In this document: one piece after another, positions 17,940 through 27,548 of the stretch | Layout: each line of letters begins with the position of its first letter | Position numbering within the stretch: the stretch's first letter is position 1 | Notes under the pieces: generated by a model | Databases searched by the model: none | Told to the model about the DNA's origin: nothing | What the model saw: only the letters and a program-made list of their open reading frames with translations | Made by a program: the position numbers and the translations under genes | Assembly (NCBI GenBank): GCA_045106765.1 | Contig: JBGCFD010000030.1 | Location: 5,747-69,746, forward strand | Direction: 5' to 3' | Source of the DNA: CAJQQY01 sp045106765 | GTDB lineage: Bacteria > Bacteroidota > Bacteroidia > Chitinophagales > Saprospiraceae | Length of the DNA: 64,000 nt

Positions 17940-18470
17940 TCAGTTTGTAACAATACTTTTCCAAAAAAAAATTATCAGCGGAAGATGCTTCTTTTTTGAA
18001 TCGTTTTTTCCAGTTATGATAAATTCGTAATACTTTTCACCGATTTCCATTACACGATATTCTAGTGATGCGGCTTGTGTTTTACTTGCTTTACAAGTAA
18101 ACATTTGAGAAGTATAATTGAAGTTTTTATATTTTCCAGTCTGCTTTTTAGTGGCATCAAACCCTCGGTATTGGTCTTTGATTGCTTTGAATTTTAAATC
18201 AAATGCCACTTGTTCCATTTTCATTCTTTCACTTCCTCTTGGCCTTTTTTTAGTTAGCTCTAACATTTTTTCCATATTGTCATCGATAGTAATATGTAAG
18301 CTGTTTTCAAAACTTAGTTTAGCTAAAACATCTGAATTGTTTGAATGATTCTTCATTCCATCTGGAACGGTAAATGAAAAAGTAGGAAGACTAATTTTTT
18401 CACTTTGTGCATCAGTAGGAAGTATGACAAAAAACAAAAACCCTAAACTTAAAATTAATTTATTTCTCAA
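17940..18470 (-). CDS. Secreted hypothetical protein, partner of the EAD11-like membrane protein
   Basis: The 176-residue protein has a signal peptide (cleavage near residue 21, ...TDAQ) and a mature region beginning with SFTVPDGMKN. That opening resembles small periplasmic proteins that bind or sense through a PsbP/DcrB-like fold; this is only a style match. A basic segment (KKRPRGSERMKMEQ) sits in the middle. It starts 11 bases after the stop of the EAD11-like/Lcl-like gene on the same strand, so the two are almost certainly one operon. Both products would meet on the outer face of the inner membrane. I cannot assign a function. Confidence 0.75.
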   Translation of the reverse strand: MRNKLILSLGFLFFVILPTDAQSEKISLPTFSFTVPDGMKNHSNNSDVLAKLSFENSLHITIDDNMEKMLELTKKRPRGSERMKMEQVAFDLKFKAIKDQYRGFDATKKQTGKYKNFNYTSQMFTCKASKTQAASLEYRVMEIGEKYYEFIITGKNDSKKKHLPLIIFFWKSIVTN

Positions 18471-18481
18471 AATATGATTTT

Positions 18482-19549
18482 TTAAAATTTACGAATCGCT
18501 CTTACTTTTGCTTTATTTTTGCCAATCTTATAATATTTTTTTCCGTCAAAAAAACTTCGGTAGTAAACATCTTGATTAGCAATTTCAGTTGAACTCCAAT
18601 AGTATTTATGAGCCATCTTTTGAGCTTTTGGCAATGTATTATTATACTCATACAATAAATCCAATTCATCTTGGCTTGGCAAATACCAATCATTAAATCC
18701 CTCGAATTTAAATTTTTTGCAGAGTTGAGCAGGATGATTTTTTTCTTTAAATTTAGCGACTAATAATTTTGTGTTTTTTTCTCCATCGAAAATTCCAGTA
18801 TCAGTTGCAAAAGCTTTTCCTTTCGCTCCTGGAAACCAATCAATAACTTTATCAGATTGATCGCCCTTAGCCATGATTAAACCATGCTGTCCAGAAGGAT
18901 CAACATAAAAAATAATTCCGCCTTCAAAAGTATTTCCAATAGCAATATTCTTTGCTCGATTTATTGCATCTTGTTTAGTTTTTTCAGCTAGATCAAATTC
19001 AACTTTAGCAATGGAATCTCTAACCTCTTTGGCTCTTTTTTTCTTAGCCATTTCGATTTTTGCTTGCTTTTTAATTTTTGCTTTTTTAGCAGATTGTTGC
19101 ATTCCAAAATAAGCAATCAATGCCACTAAAAACACTCCAACCATTGCACCAAGGTATAGTTTACTTTTAGACTTTCCTTCGGAGGAAGGATTAGCAGGAG
19201 AAGTTTGTTTTTTTATTTCTGGAGCGGGAGGAGTCGAAGTTGGAGGTGTTGAAACGGTTGCTATTTCTTCAGTTGGAAGATCATCAATTTTATCTTGATC
19301 TTTACCGATTTTTTCTGCCAAAGCTAGTAATTCAACATTGATAATATTAAGTCTTCGTTGTGCCGTTTCCTCATCAAGAATGCCTAAAGTTTGATCCTCT
19401 TTTAGTTTTGAATATCTACTATTGATTAGAATTAATTGCTTATCAAGAGATGATAATTGTTCTTTAGCGAGTATTTCTAAAGCTTTGTTCGTTTTGTTTT
19501 TTCGAATTAAATCTTTGACTTGATTTATCAATTCTTCGTAAGATTTCAT
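18482..19549 (-). CDS. EAD11-like domain, membrane anchor, Lcl/DUF1566-like C-terminal domain
   Basis: The 355-residue protein has four parts. Residues 1-80 are an EAD11-like helical domain (VKDLIRKNKTNKALEIL; LILINSRYSKLKEDQTLGIL). Residues 91-125 are a Pro/Thr-rich linker. One membrane helix (131-149) is followed by a basic coiled coil (150-200). Residues 205-355 are a Lcl/DUF1566-like domain (EGGIIFYVDPSGQHGLIMA, GFNDWYLPSQDELDLLY, YYWSSTE). The likely topology puts EAD11 in the cytoplasm and the lectin-like domain in the periplasm. EADs pair like with like, so it could dock the NTPase at 8581-11604 or another EAD11 protein. The second gene of the operon encodes a secreted protein. Confidence 0.82.
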   Translation of the reverse strand: MKSYEELINQVKDLIRKNKTNKALEILAKEQLSSLDKQLILINSRYSKLKEDQTLGILDEETAQRRLNIINVELLALAEKIGKDQDKIDDLPTEEIATVSTPPTSTPPAPEIKKQTSPANPSSEGKSKSKLYLGAMVGVFLVALIAYFGMQQSAKKAKIKKQAKIEMAKKKRAKEVRDSIAKVEFDLAEKTKQDAINRAKNIAIGNTFEGGIIFYVDPSGQHGLIMAKGDQSDKVIDWFPGAKGKAFATDTGIFDGEKNTKLLVAKFKEKNHPAQLCKKFKFEGFNDWYLPSQDELDLLYEYNNTLPKAQKMAHKYYWSSTEIANQDVYYRSFFDGKKYYKIGKNKAKVRAIRKF

Positions 19550-19924
19550 TTTGATTTTTTAGATTAAATAAAAAGTTTACCAAGATAAAAAAATCTAATT
19601 GGTTACTTTATTATTTTTTGGGGAAATTAGAAAATGGAATTTTTATTTTTTTGAAATCTATATTAATAATGTGGCGTAGAAAATATAGTATTTATACGAA
19701 CAATAAATAATGTAGCAATTAAATCAGGAATTACTTGAAGTGAATTCCAATAAATCACCACCACGTTAATACTTTGTTAAACCGTATCTTATTCCCACCT
19801 TTTTCTCGTCTCAATAACATCTTAGTATTGAAATACAATTTTTCCAAGATTCATTCATTATATTGTCGATTCGATTTGAATCATAAAAACCAAAATTGAA
19901 AACAGTAATACTAAATTTTATTTT
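19550..19924. other. Divergent intergenic region, 375 bp
   Basis: It lies between the divergent EAD11-like/Lcl-like gene and the alpha-2-macroglobulin gene, so it must carry both promoters. I see no clean TAnnTTTG box for either, and no RNA gene, ORF or strong palindrome. Confidence 0.45.
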
Positions 19925-22900
19925 ATGAAAAAACTACCCATTTTAATACTCTCACTTTTATTGTTAACGGTACTTTTTAGTTTTTGTAACAATAAAAATA
20001 CAAAACTGAAAGCACCCATGGAAAACGATCATTATTCTGCTGATTGGAAAACAGTAGACTCGCTTGAAGCAAAAGGTTTGCCTAAGTCCGCATTGGAAAA
20101 AGTCTATGATATTTATGCAAAAGCCACTAAGAAAAATAATCAACCTCAACAAGCGAAATGCCTAATTTATAAAGGGAAATTCATGACGCAATTGGAAGAG
20201 GATGGTTTTGTCAAAGCGATTAATCAATTTGCTTTGGATGAAAAATTAGCCAATCCACCAATGAAGTCATTAATACAATCGATGTTGGCAGAGCAATATT
20301 CTACTTATTTGCAACGCAATCGTTATCGTTTTAATAATCGAACGGAAACACCTGAATTCAAAACAGATGATATTCGAACTTGGACTATCGGACAACTCGC
20401 AGAAGAAAGTAGAAAGTACTTTTTAAAATCAGTCGAAGATGAAACCTCTAAAAATATCAAAATTCAAGATTGGAGTGCTATCCTTAGAGGTGGACAAAAT
20501 GTCGATAATTTAAGACCAACGCTTTATGATTTTTTAGCAAATCGAGCGTTAGATTTTTTAAGGAATGAACAAAATTATTTGACTGATCCAGTTTATAAAT
20601 TTTATATCGATCAGCCAGAAGCATTTGCTGATGCAAAAGTATTTTCTCAGTTTAAATTTCAAACTAAAGATTCCACTTCTTCAAAATATCAAACCATATT
20701 ATTATTTCAAAATATCATTGCGCATCATCTCAATGATGATATGCCAGATGCTTTAATTGATGTCGATATCAAACGGTTAGGATTCGTTCGAGGAAATGGA
20801 GTGATGGATGGAAAGGATGATTTGTATTTAAAAGCTTTAGAAAATTTAAGTACTAAATATGACGACTACGAAGCTTCCACAGAAGTGCAATATTGGATGG
20901 CAAGATATTATATGGACAAGGGAAATAAATACCAACCCAATCCTGATGATATTGGAAAATTTGATTTGAAAAAGGCACATGAGATTTGTGAAAAAGCTAT
21001 TCAGAAATCTAAAGACTCTCACGGTGGAAAACAATGCCAAAATTTACTGCTTCAAATCGAACGTAAAAATTTACGGGTGCAAATGGAGCAAGTTAATTTG
21101 CCGAACGAACCGATGCTAGCTTCCATATCTTATAAAAATTTAAAAAAGGTTTATGGTAAAATCATTCGTTTGGAAGAGAAGGATCGAAGGAAAATGCAAG
21201 GCTTGCAAAACCAAAATAAACTGATTCCTTTTCTCAATGAAATTCCTGCGATCAAAACTTGGACAACTGATTTGCCTCAAGTTGGAGACTATCGAGATCA
21301 TGTGGTGGAGGTCAAAGTGGATGCGATGCCATTAGGTTTTTATATAGTGATGATGGCAGATAACGCTGAATTTTCGGAAAAGGAAAAGGCCGTCTCTTTC
21401 TTATCGACACATGTTTCGAATATTAGTTTTTGGACAAGAAAAGATGAAGATAATATAAGCGAATTTTTTGTAGTTCATCGAGAAACAGGTGAGCCGATGA
21501 GTCGAGTAAAAGCGAATTATTTTGTGCGAGAATATAATTCGGAAAATCGAAAGTATGATTATATCAATCGTGGAGAGGGTTTCACTAATAAAGATGGATA
21601 TTTAAAACCTTTAATTGGCGACCAAAATAATTTTCAAATTCGATGGTCGCAAAATGATGATGTCCTCAACTTAGACGAATCTTATTCGAATTATACTTAC
21701 AGAAATAGAAACAGAAGTACCAGAAAACAAATGTCATTTTTCCTAGATCGAATGATTTATCGTCCTGGGCAAACGGTTTATTTTAAAGGACTTTTAACAG
21801 AGTTTGATTCGGAAAATATTCCTTCGATTCTTCCTAATCAGAAAGTACAAGTTATTTTCTATGATGTGAATTCTCAGGAGGTGGAAAAGAAAACTTTGAC
21901 AACCAATGAGTTTGGAACAATCAATGGATCCTTTCAAGCACCTCGAACAGGTTTGCTTGGGCAGATGCGAATTCAAGCAGCAGGATTTGGGAATAAATAT
22001 TTTAGAGTGGAAGAATATAAACGTCCAAAATTTGAAGTGAATTTCGATCCTGTCGCAGGTAGTTTTAAGATCGGTGATGAGGTAAAAATTTCGGGTCATG
22101 CAAAAGCATTTGCGGGAAGTAATGTCGATGGAGCAAAAGTGAACTATCGAGTAGTACGTGAAACGATTTATCCATATTGGGGCTGGAGTTGGAGATATTT
22201 TCCACCTGCGGAAAGTATGGAAATTACTAATGGAGAAACAATAACTGATGCTGAGGGGAAATATAACATTACATTTACGGCTGTCCCAGATAGATCTGCA
22301 GATGCTAAAAATAAACCGCAATTCACTTATCGAGTTTACGCTGATGTAGTTGATATTACTGGTGAAACACATTCTACTCAAACTAATGTTTCGGTAGGAC
22401 ATATTGCTTTGAGTATCGATATTTCTATTCCAAAAAAATTAGATAGAAATGGATTAAGGGAAAAAGAATTTAAAATTTCTTCTAAAAATCTAAATGGAGA
22501 ATTTGAAAATTCTCAAGGAGAAATTACCATTCATGAGTTGAAAAATGAACATGGAATTTTAAGGAAAAAATACTTCCCTCAACCTGATCAGTTTCTGATG
22601 GGGGAAGCTGATTTTAAAAAATCATTTCCTCTTGATATTTATCATGATGAAGATAAAATTGAAAATTGGATTGTTGGAAAAGAGGTGATGAAGACTCGAT
22701 TTGATGCTTCTCGAAACCCTTCTGTTTCTTTTGGAAATCCAAATTGGAATATAGGAAGTTACGTTTTGACTTTAAATACACAAGATAAGTTTGGAGAGAA
22801 AATCGAATTGAAAAGATACTTTACGATTTATGATTTGAAGGGTAAAAAAATACCAAGCAACATGCTTTCTTTTGATTCAATTGAGAAAGAAAAATATGAG

Positions 22901-25900
22901 CCGGGTGAAGTAGCTAATTATTATTTTGGCTCAGCTTATCGAGAAATAAAAGTGTTGCACGAAGTAGAATTTAAAAATAAAATCATTGATCGAAAATGGT
23001 TGACTATCAATCAAGTCAAAGATTTTCAATTACAAATCGAAGAAAAGCATCGAGGGAACATTGGCTATCATATTTCTTTTGTAAAAAATAATCGAAATTA
23101 TACTTCGATCAAAACGATCAATGTGCCTTGGTCGAATAAGGATTTAAAATTTGAATACAGCACTTTTAGAGATAAATTAAAGCCAGGACAAGAGGAAGAA
23201 TGGCGAGTAAAAATTTCTGGAAACAAAAAAGATAAAGTTGCTGCGGAAATGGTGGCTGCGATGTATGATGCATCGTTGGATCAGTTTGCTCCAAATTTTT
23301 GGAACTTAAATATGTATCCAACACACTCGACGAGTCGGTATTTACGGAGTGGAAATTTTACAAGTACTTACTCTCAACTTCTTGCTAGAAATTGGCATAA
23401 AAGAGGTGTGTCGGTTAGTCGAAGTTATCGATATTTAGATTGGTTCGGATTTTCGATGAATGGATATGGTCGAAGAAATCGAAGATTTAAGTCATTGGAT
23501 AATATGGCTAATAATGCTCCATCTCCAATGTCAGCAGAACCAGAAATGGCTGAGATGGCGGTAGAAGATGCAGTAATGACATCTGCAGGTTCAACAGTTA
23601 CTTCTGAGCAAATTAGAAATTTACCAACTCGAGATATAAGTGCAGTAGCAGCAAAAACAGCGGGTCTGTCTTCAGAGGAAGAATCAGATTTGGATTTTTC
23701 TGATGTAAAGGTTAGAACTAATTTAAACGAGACGGTCTTTTTTATGCCTGAATTAATGACAGACGAAAATGGTGATGTTATTATCAAATTCACGATGAAC
23801 GAAGCGTTGACTCGTTGGAAATTTTTAGGGTTAGCACATACTAAAGATTTAGAATTTGGAATTACTCAAAATGAAATTGTTACACAAAAAGAATTGATGG
23901 TCATACCAAATGCTCCTCGATTTATGCGAGAAGGTGACGTGATTGAGTACGCTGCGAAAGTGAGTAATTTGACAGAAAAAGAATTATCAGGTTCGGCTAA
24001 GTTGGAGTTGTTTGATGCCGTGACCAATGAACCAATCAATCTTTTTATTGAAAGAAAAAGTACAACATTGCCGTTTACCGTTGGTGCAGGACAGTCTGCT
24101 TCTTTGTCTTGGAAATTAAAAATTCCTTTTGGAAAAGTGATGGCGATTACACATAGAGTTGTTGCGCAAGCGGGAGATTTTTCAGATGGAGAGGAAAGTA
24201 GTTTACCTGTTTTGACCAATCGAATGTTGGTGACAGAAACGATGCCTTTACCCGTTCGAGGGAAAGAAACGAAAACATTTTCTTTTGATCGAATGAAAAA
24301 TGCAAACTCAACAACTTTGCAAAATCATGAATTGACTTTGGAATTCACTTCAAATCCAGCTTGGTATGCGGTGCAAGCTTTGCCTTATTTGATGGAGTAC
24401 CCCCATGCTTGTACGGAGCAAATTTTTAATAGATATTATGCGAATAGCTTAGCAACGAATGTGGCGAACTCACATCCGAAAGTTAAAACCATTTTTGAAA
24501 AATGGAAAAATACTGATGCGATGTTGAGTAATTTATCTAAAAATCAAGAACTGAAAAGTGCACTTTTGGAAGAAACGCCTTGGGTACTCGCAGCGCAAAG
24601 TGAAGAGCAACAAAAGAAGAATATCGGTTTGCTTTTTGACCTCAATCGAATGAGTCAAGAGCGAGCAGATGCAGTCGCAACGATAGCAGAAAGACAACTG
24701 GGCAATGGTGGATTTTCTTGGTTTCCTGGAGGAAGAGATAGTTGGTATATCACACAATATATTGTTGAAGGCATGGGACATTTAAATGAGTTAGGTGTTG
24801 ATGACATTAAATCTGATGCTAAAGTTCAGAAGATGTTAAATCGAGCCATCGTATTTATTGACCAACGAATTGCGGAACAATATGAAGAGTTGTTGAAGCG
24901 AGTGGAAGAAGGCAAAACAAAATTAGAAGATAACCATTTGAATAATATGGCAATTCATTATTTGTATGCTCGTTCCTTTTTTACGAACCAACAAATGAAT
25001 GGTAATTCTCAAAAAGCACATAACTATTATTTAGGTCAAGCAGAGAAATATTGGTTAAAACAAGGGATGTATCAAGAAGGAATGTTAACCTTGGCGTTGC
25101 ATCGAAATGGAAGGAAAAGTGTGACCAATGATATGATTAAATCATTCAAAGAACGGTCGCTTAATAATGATGAAATGGGAATGTATTGGAAATATGATCG
25201 AGGTTATTATTGGTATCAGTTGCCGATTGAAACACATGCTTTAATGATTGAAGTGTTTGATGAAGTCGCGAATGATTCGAAAACGGTCGATGATTTAAAA
25301 GTTTGGTTATTAAAAACGAAACAGACCACTCATTGGAAAACTACCAAGGCAACTTCCGCAGCCGTGTATGCATTGTTACGAAGAGGTGCAAATTGGTTGC
25401 TCGAAGATACCCCTGTTGAAATTACTTTAGGAAATAAAAAAATCGATCAATCAAAAATGGATACGGAAGCAGGAACTGGTTATTTCAAAACCAAATGGAG
25501 TGGGGAAGCAATAGATGTTTCTATGGCTCATGTAAAAGTAGAGAATCCAAATTCAGTTGTTGCATGGGGAGCTTTGTACTGGCAATATTTTGAGGACTTG
25601 GATAAGATCACTTCGTTCGAGGATACTCCTTTAAAATTAAATAAAAAATTATTTAAAATGGTTAACTCAGATCGTGGACTGGTGATGACAGAATTGAAAG
25701 AAGGTTCACAACTTTCCCCAGGGGATAAACTGCAAGTTCGTATCGAATTGCGTGTGGATCGACCGATGGAATATGTTCATATGAAAGATATGCGAGCAAG
25801 TGGATTTGAACCAATAAATGTGTTGAGTCAATACAAATGGCAAGGCGGATTAGGTTATTATGAAAGTACTAAAGATGCGAGTACCAATTTCTTTATTTCT

Positions 25901-26047
25901 TATTTGCCAAAAGGAACTTTTGTTTTTGAATATCCGATGGTGGTGAATCATAAAGGTGATTTTAGTAATGGAGTGACTACGATTCAATGTATGTATGCGC
26001 CTGAATTTACGAGTCATTCGGAAGGAATTCGAGTGAAGGTTCAGTAA
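19925..26047 (+). CDS. Alpha-2-macroglobulin family lipoprotein
   Basis: The 2040-residue lipoprotein (signal peptide, Cys21 in LFSFC) belongs to the bacterial alpha-2-macroglobulin family, whose members trap proteases in the periplasm or at the surface. An N-terminal helical region (about 40-400) precedes MG domains; the MG2 hallmark LDRMIYRPGQTVYFKG begins at residue 607. The thioester-type motif CTEQ is at Cys1496 in PHACTEQIFNRYY, so covalent trapping is possible. The thioester domain that follows has Trp/Tyr-rich helical hairpins. An oddity at residues 1219-1245 is a segment like the start of a TonB-receptor plug (VTSEQIRNLPTRDIS...AGLSS), without the rest of that domain. A terminator hairpin follows the stop. 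Confidence 0.92.
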   Translation: MKKLPILILSLLLLTVLFSFCNNKNTKLKAPMENDHYSADWKTVDSLEAKGLPKSALEKVYDIYAKATKKNNQPQQAKCLIYKGKFMTQLEEDGFVKAINQFALDEKLANPPMKSLIQSMLAEQYSTYLQRNRYRFNNRTETPEFKTDDIRTWTIGQLAEESRKYFLKSVEDETSKNIKIQDWSAILRGGQNVDNLRPTLYDFLANRALDFLRNEQNYLTDPVYKFYIDQPEAFADAKVFSQFKFQTKDSTSSKYQTILLFQNIIAHHLNDDMPDALIDVDIKRLGFVRGNGVMDGKDDLYLKALENLSTKYDDYEASTEVQYWMARYYMDKGNKYQPNPDDIGKFDLKKAHEICEKAIQKSKDSHGGKQCQNLLLQIERKNLRVQMEQVNLPNEPMLASISYKNLKKVYGKIIRLEEKDRRKMQGLQNQNKLIPFLNEIPAIKTWTTDLPQVGDYRDHVVEVKVDAMPLGFYIVMMADNAEFSEKEKAVSFLSTHVSNISFWTRKDEDNISEFFVVHRETGEPMSRVKANYFVREYNSENRKYDYINRGEGFTNKDGYLKPLIGDQNNFQIRWSQNDDVLNLDESYSNYTYRNRNRSTRKQMSFFLDRMIYRPGQTVYFKGLLTEFDSENIPSILPNQKVQVIFYDVNSQEVEKKTLTTNEFGTINGSFQAPRTGLLGQMRIQAAGFGNKYFRVEEYKRPKFEVNFDPVAGSFKIGDEVKISGHAKAFAGSNVDGAKVNYRVVRETIYPYWGWSWRYFPPAESMEITNGETITDAEGKYNITFTAVPDRSADAKNKPQFTYRVYADVVDITGETHSTQTNVSVGHIALSIDISIPKKLDRNGLREKEFKISSKNLNGEFENSQGEITIHELKNEHGILRKKYFPQPDQFLMGEADFKKSFPLDIYHDEDKIENWIVGKEVMKTRFDASRNPSVSFGNPNWNIGSYVLTLNTQDKFGEKIELKRYFTIYDLKGKKIPSNMLSFDSIEKEKYEPGEVANYYFGSAYREIKVLHEVEFKNKIIDRKWLTINQVKDFQLQIEEKHRGNIGYHISFVKNNRNYTSIKTINVPWSNKDLKFEYSTFRDKLKPGQEEEWRVKISGNKKDKVAAEMVAAMYDASLDQFAPNFWNLNMYPTHSTSRYLRSGNFTSTYSQLLARNWHKRGVSVSRSYRYLDWFGFSMNGYGRRNRRFKSLDNMANNAPSPMSAEPEMAEMAVEDAVMTSAGSTVTSEQIRNLPTRDISAVAAKTAGLSSEEESDLDFSDVKVRTNLNETVFFMPELMTDENGDVIIKFTMNEALTRWKFLGLAHTKDLEFGITQNEIVTQKELMVIPNAPRFMREGDVIEYAAKVSNLTEKELSGSAKLELFDAVTNEPINLFIERKSTTLPFTVGAGQSASLSWKLKIPFGKVMAITHRVVAQAGDFSDGEESSLPVLTNRMLVTETMPLPVRGKETKTFSFDRMKNANSTTLQNHELTLEFTSNPAWYAVQALPYLMEYPHACTEQIFNRYYANSLATNVANSHPKVKTIFEKWKNTDAMLSNLSKNQELKSALLEETPWVLAAQSEEQQKKNIGLLFDLNRMSQERADAVATIAERQLGNGGFSWFPGGRDSWYITQYIVEGMGHLNELGVDDIKSDAKVQKMLNRAIVFIDQRIAEQYEELLKRVEEGKTKLEDNHLNNMAIHYLYARSFFTNQQMNGNSQKAHNYYLGQAEKYWLKQGMYQEGMLTLALHRNGRKSVTNDMIKSFKERSLNNDEMGMYWKYDRGYYWYQLPIETHALMIEVFDEVANDSKTVDDLKVWLLKTKQTTHWKTTKATSAAVYALLRRGANWLLEDTPVEITLGNKKIDQSKMDTEAGTGYFKTKWSGEAIDVSMAHVKVENPNSVVAWGALYWQYFEDLDKITSFEDTPLKLNKKLFKMVNSDRGLVMTELKEGSQLSPGDKLQVRIELRVDRPMEYVHMKDMRASGFEPINVLSQYKWQGGLGYYESTKDASTNFFISYLPKGTFVFEYPMVVNHKGDFSNGVTTIQCMYAPEFTSHSEGIRVKVQ

Positions 26048-26093
26048 GAATACTGACTGTGGAGGTAACACATGTGTTGTCTCTGCCTAAAAT

Positions 26094-26129
26094 GAAAAGC
26101 TCCATTTTTGTAAGGAAATGGGGCTTTTC
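26094..26129 (+). terminator. Terminator of the alpha-2-macroglobulin gene
   Basis: A 14-bp stem (26094-26107 with 26116-26129, GAAAAGCTCCATTT with one wobble pair) has an 8-base loop and sits 46 bases past the stop. The downstream U-tract is modest. Confidence 0.75.
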
Positions 26130-26235
26130 TATGTATTTCTCAAAAAATAAAAAAACTAACCTACCATTATTCATCATCGTCTCCCTAATACTATCGGTTT
26201 TCCATCCATTTTCTACCTAAAAAAAAACATTAATT

Positions 26236-26255
26236 AATACCTAACATTCGGTATT
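26236..26255. promoter_or_regulatory. Palindrome overlapping the -33 element of the iron operon
   Basis: AATACC and GGTATT form an inverted repeat with an 8-base spacer; the right half overlaps the TTGG -33 element. The position suits a repressor or activator site. The regulator is unknown. Confidence 0.35.
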
Positions 26256-26284
26256 GGTGATTTCACATTTGAAACCTACATTTG
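26254..26284 (+). promoter_or_regulatory. Bacteroidota promoter of the DUF4856-imelysin-TBDR operon
   Basis: TTGG (26254-26257), 19 bases, then TACATTTG (26277-26284) fits the Bacteroidota sigma-A consensus of TTG/TTTG, about 19 bp, TAnnTTTG. It places the transcription start near 26290, about 43 bases before the DUF4856 ATG. This is the best promoter I can see in the window. Confidence 0.7.
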
Positions 26285-26298
26285 CATCATTATATTTA

Positions 26299-26315
26299 TT
26301 TAGATTAAATCCAAT
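26299..26315. promoter_or_regulatory. Near-palindrome at the transcription start of the iron operon
   Basis: TTTAGATTAAATCCAAT is an inverted repeat around a central A with two mismatches, just after the -7 box. A metal-dependent repressor (Fur or DtxR type) bound here would block initiation; the regulator assignment is inference from the operon content. Confidence 0.35.
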
Positions 26316-26332
26316 TAAATTTTTTATTTATA

Positions 26333-27439
26333 ATGAAATCACAATATTTCCTTCTATTTATTACCGGTTTATTAATTTTTACATCATGTGGTAAAGATGA
26401 CGAAATGATGGATGAACCAGGTTTTATTATTCCAACAACTTACAATTTTGAAAATATAGATTATAGTGGTCAAACACAGCGAATCGGAATGTTGACAGAG
26501 TTAAAGTCTTACATGAAGAGTGCGAATACTTCTGGGACTGCTTTAGATGCCAACAAATTGGCAGCAATGTATGTTAATGATGCAACAAATGCAGGTTGGT
26601 CAGGAATTTATGATGATTCTAAAGTCATGAGAAGCAAAACCTTCGAACCTGTGCAAGCAACCTTCGACGCTCTTTTAAATGATTTAGCTACCGCAAGTCA
26701 ATCCATGGTGGCAGGTGCGGAAGGAACTGCAGGAGTGGTCACAAGTAACGATGGTGCAAAAAATTATTTATTGGATGACAAAGGTGTCGAGTTGGGTCAA
26801 GTGATCGAAAAGAGTTTAATGGGAGCACTTTTATATTACCAATCAGCAGGTGTTTATTTCGAGCCAGGAAAAATAGATACTGATAATGAAACTGTAACTG
26901 AAGGAAAAGGAACTTCAATGGAACATGCCTTTGACGAAGCATTTGGATATTTTGGAGTGCCTACTGATTTTCCTACTAATACTGATAATATTGTTTTTTG
27001 GGGAAATTACTCTAATGGAAGAGATGCTCTTTTAGGAAGTAATAAAAAAATTATGGATGGTTTTTTAAAAGGTAGAGCTGCTATTTCTGCCAAAGATATA
27101 GTTGCAAGAGATGAGGCAATCGAAACAGTAAGAACAGAATGGGAATTAGTAATAGCAGGAACTGCAATTCACTATCTCAATAGTGGTTTGGCGAACTTTG
27201 ATGATCTAGCGATCAGAAGTCATGGATTGTCTGAGGCAATCGGATTTATTTATTCTTTGCAATTCAGTCCAACTAAGAGTATTACAAATACACAAATAGA
27301 AGAATTACTGACTTTGGTAGGTGGTTCCGCTAGTATTTTGGATTCAGATTTATACAACGTGACTGAGACTAACCTTAATTCTGCGAAAGATAAGTTAGCT
27401 GATTGGTATGGGGTAGAAGATAAAAAAGATGAATTTTAA
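26333..27439 (+). CDS. DUF4856 lipoprotein
   Basis: The 368-residue lipoprotein (Cys19, IFTSCGKDDE) matches the DUF4856 pattern: a PTTYNFENIDYSGQTQRI opening, then a helical bundle with GTSMEHAFDEAFGYFGVPTDFP near residues 190-210. DUF4856 proteins are commonly encoded beside imelysin-like proteins in Bacteroidota. The shared helical-bundle character suggests a related role in binding metal or a metal ligand at the cell surface; the exact role is not known. It is the first gene of the operon, directly behind the promoter at 26254-26284, and 109 bases before the imelysin gene. Confidence 0.85.
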   Translation: MKSQYFLLFITGLLIFTSCGKDDEMMDEPGFIIPTTYNFENIDYSGQTQRIGMLTELKSYMKSANTSGTALDANKLAAMYVNDATNAGWSGIYDDSKVMRSKTFEPVQATFDALLNDLATASQSMVAGAEGTAGVVTSNDGAKNYLLDDKGVELGQVIEKSLMGALLYYQSAGVYFEPGKIDTDNETVTEGKGTSMEHAFDEAFGYFGVPTDFPTNTDNIVFWGNYSNGRDALLGSNKKIMDGFLKGRAAISAKDIVARDEAIETVRTEWELVIAGTAIHYLNSGLANFDDLAIRSHGLSEAIGFIYSLQFSPTKSITNTQIEELLTLVGGSASILDSDLYNVTETNLNSAKDKLADWYGVEDKKDEF

Positions 27440-27548
27440 ACAGTACATCATGTATTGTTGAGCATAGCAGCATTGTTGTTTTCGAAAGAGAATGACAATG
27501 CTTTTGTAGATTTTAAAAAGTATTCAACTCAAGATAAAATATAGCATT

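Noticed and set aside
21794..22402. 202-codon minus-strand frame inside the alpha-2-macroglobulin gene
   Set aside because: It is a shadow of the real gene: low-complexity Ser/Ile/Cys/Phe composition with no domain.
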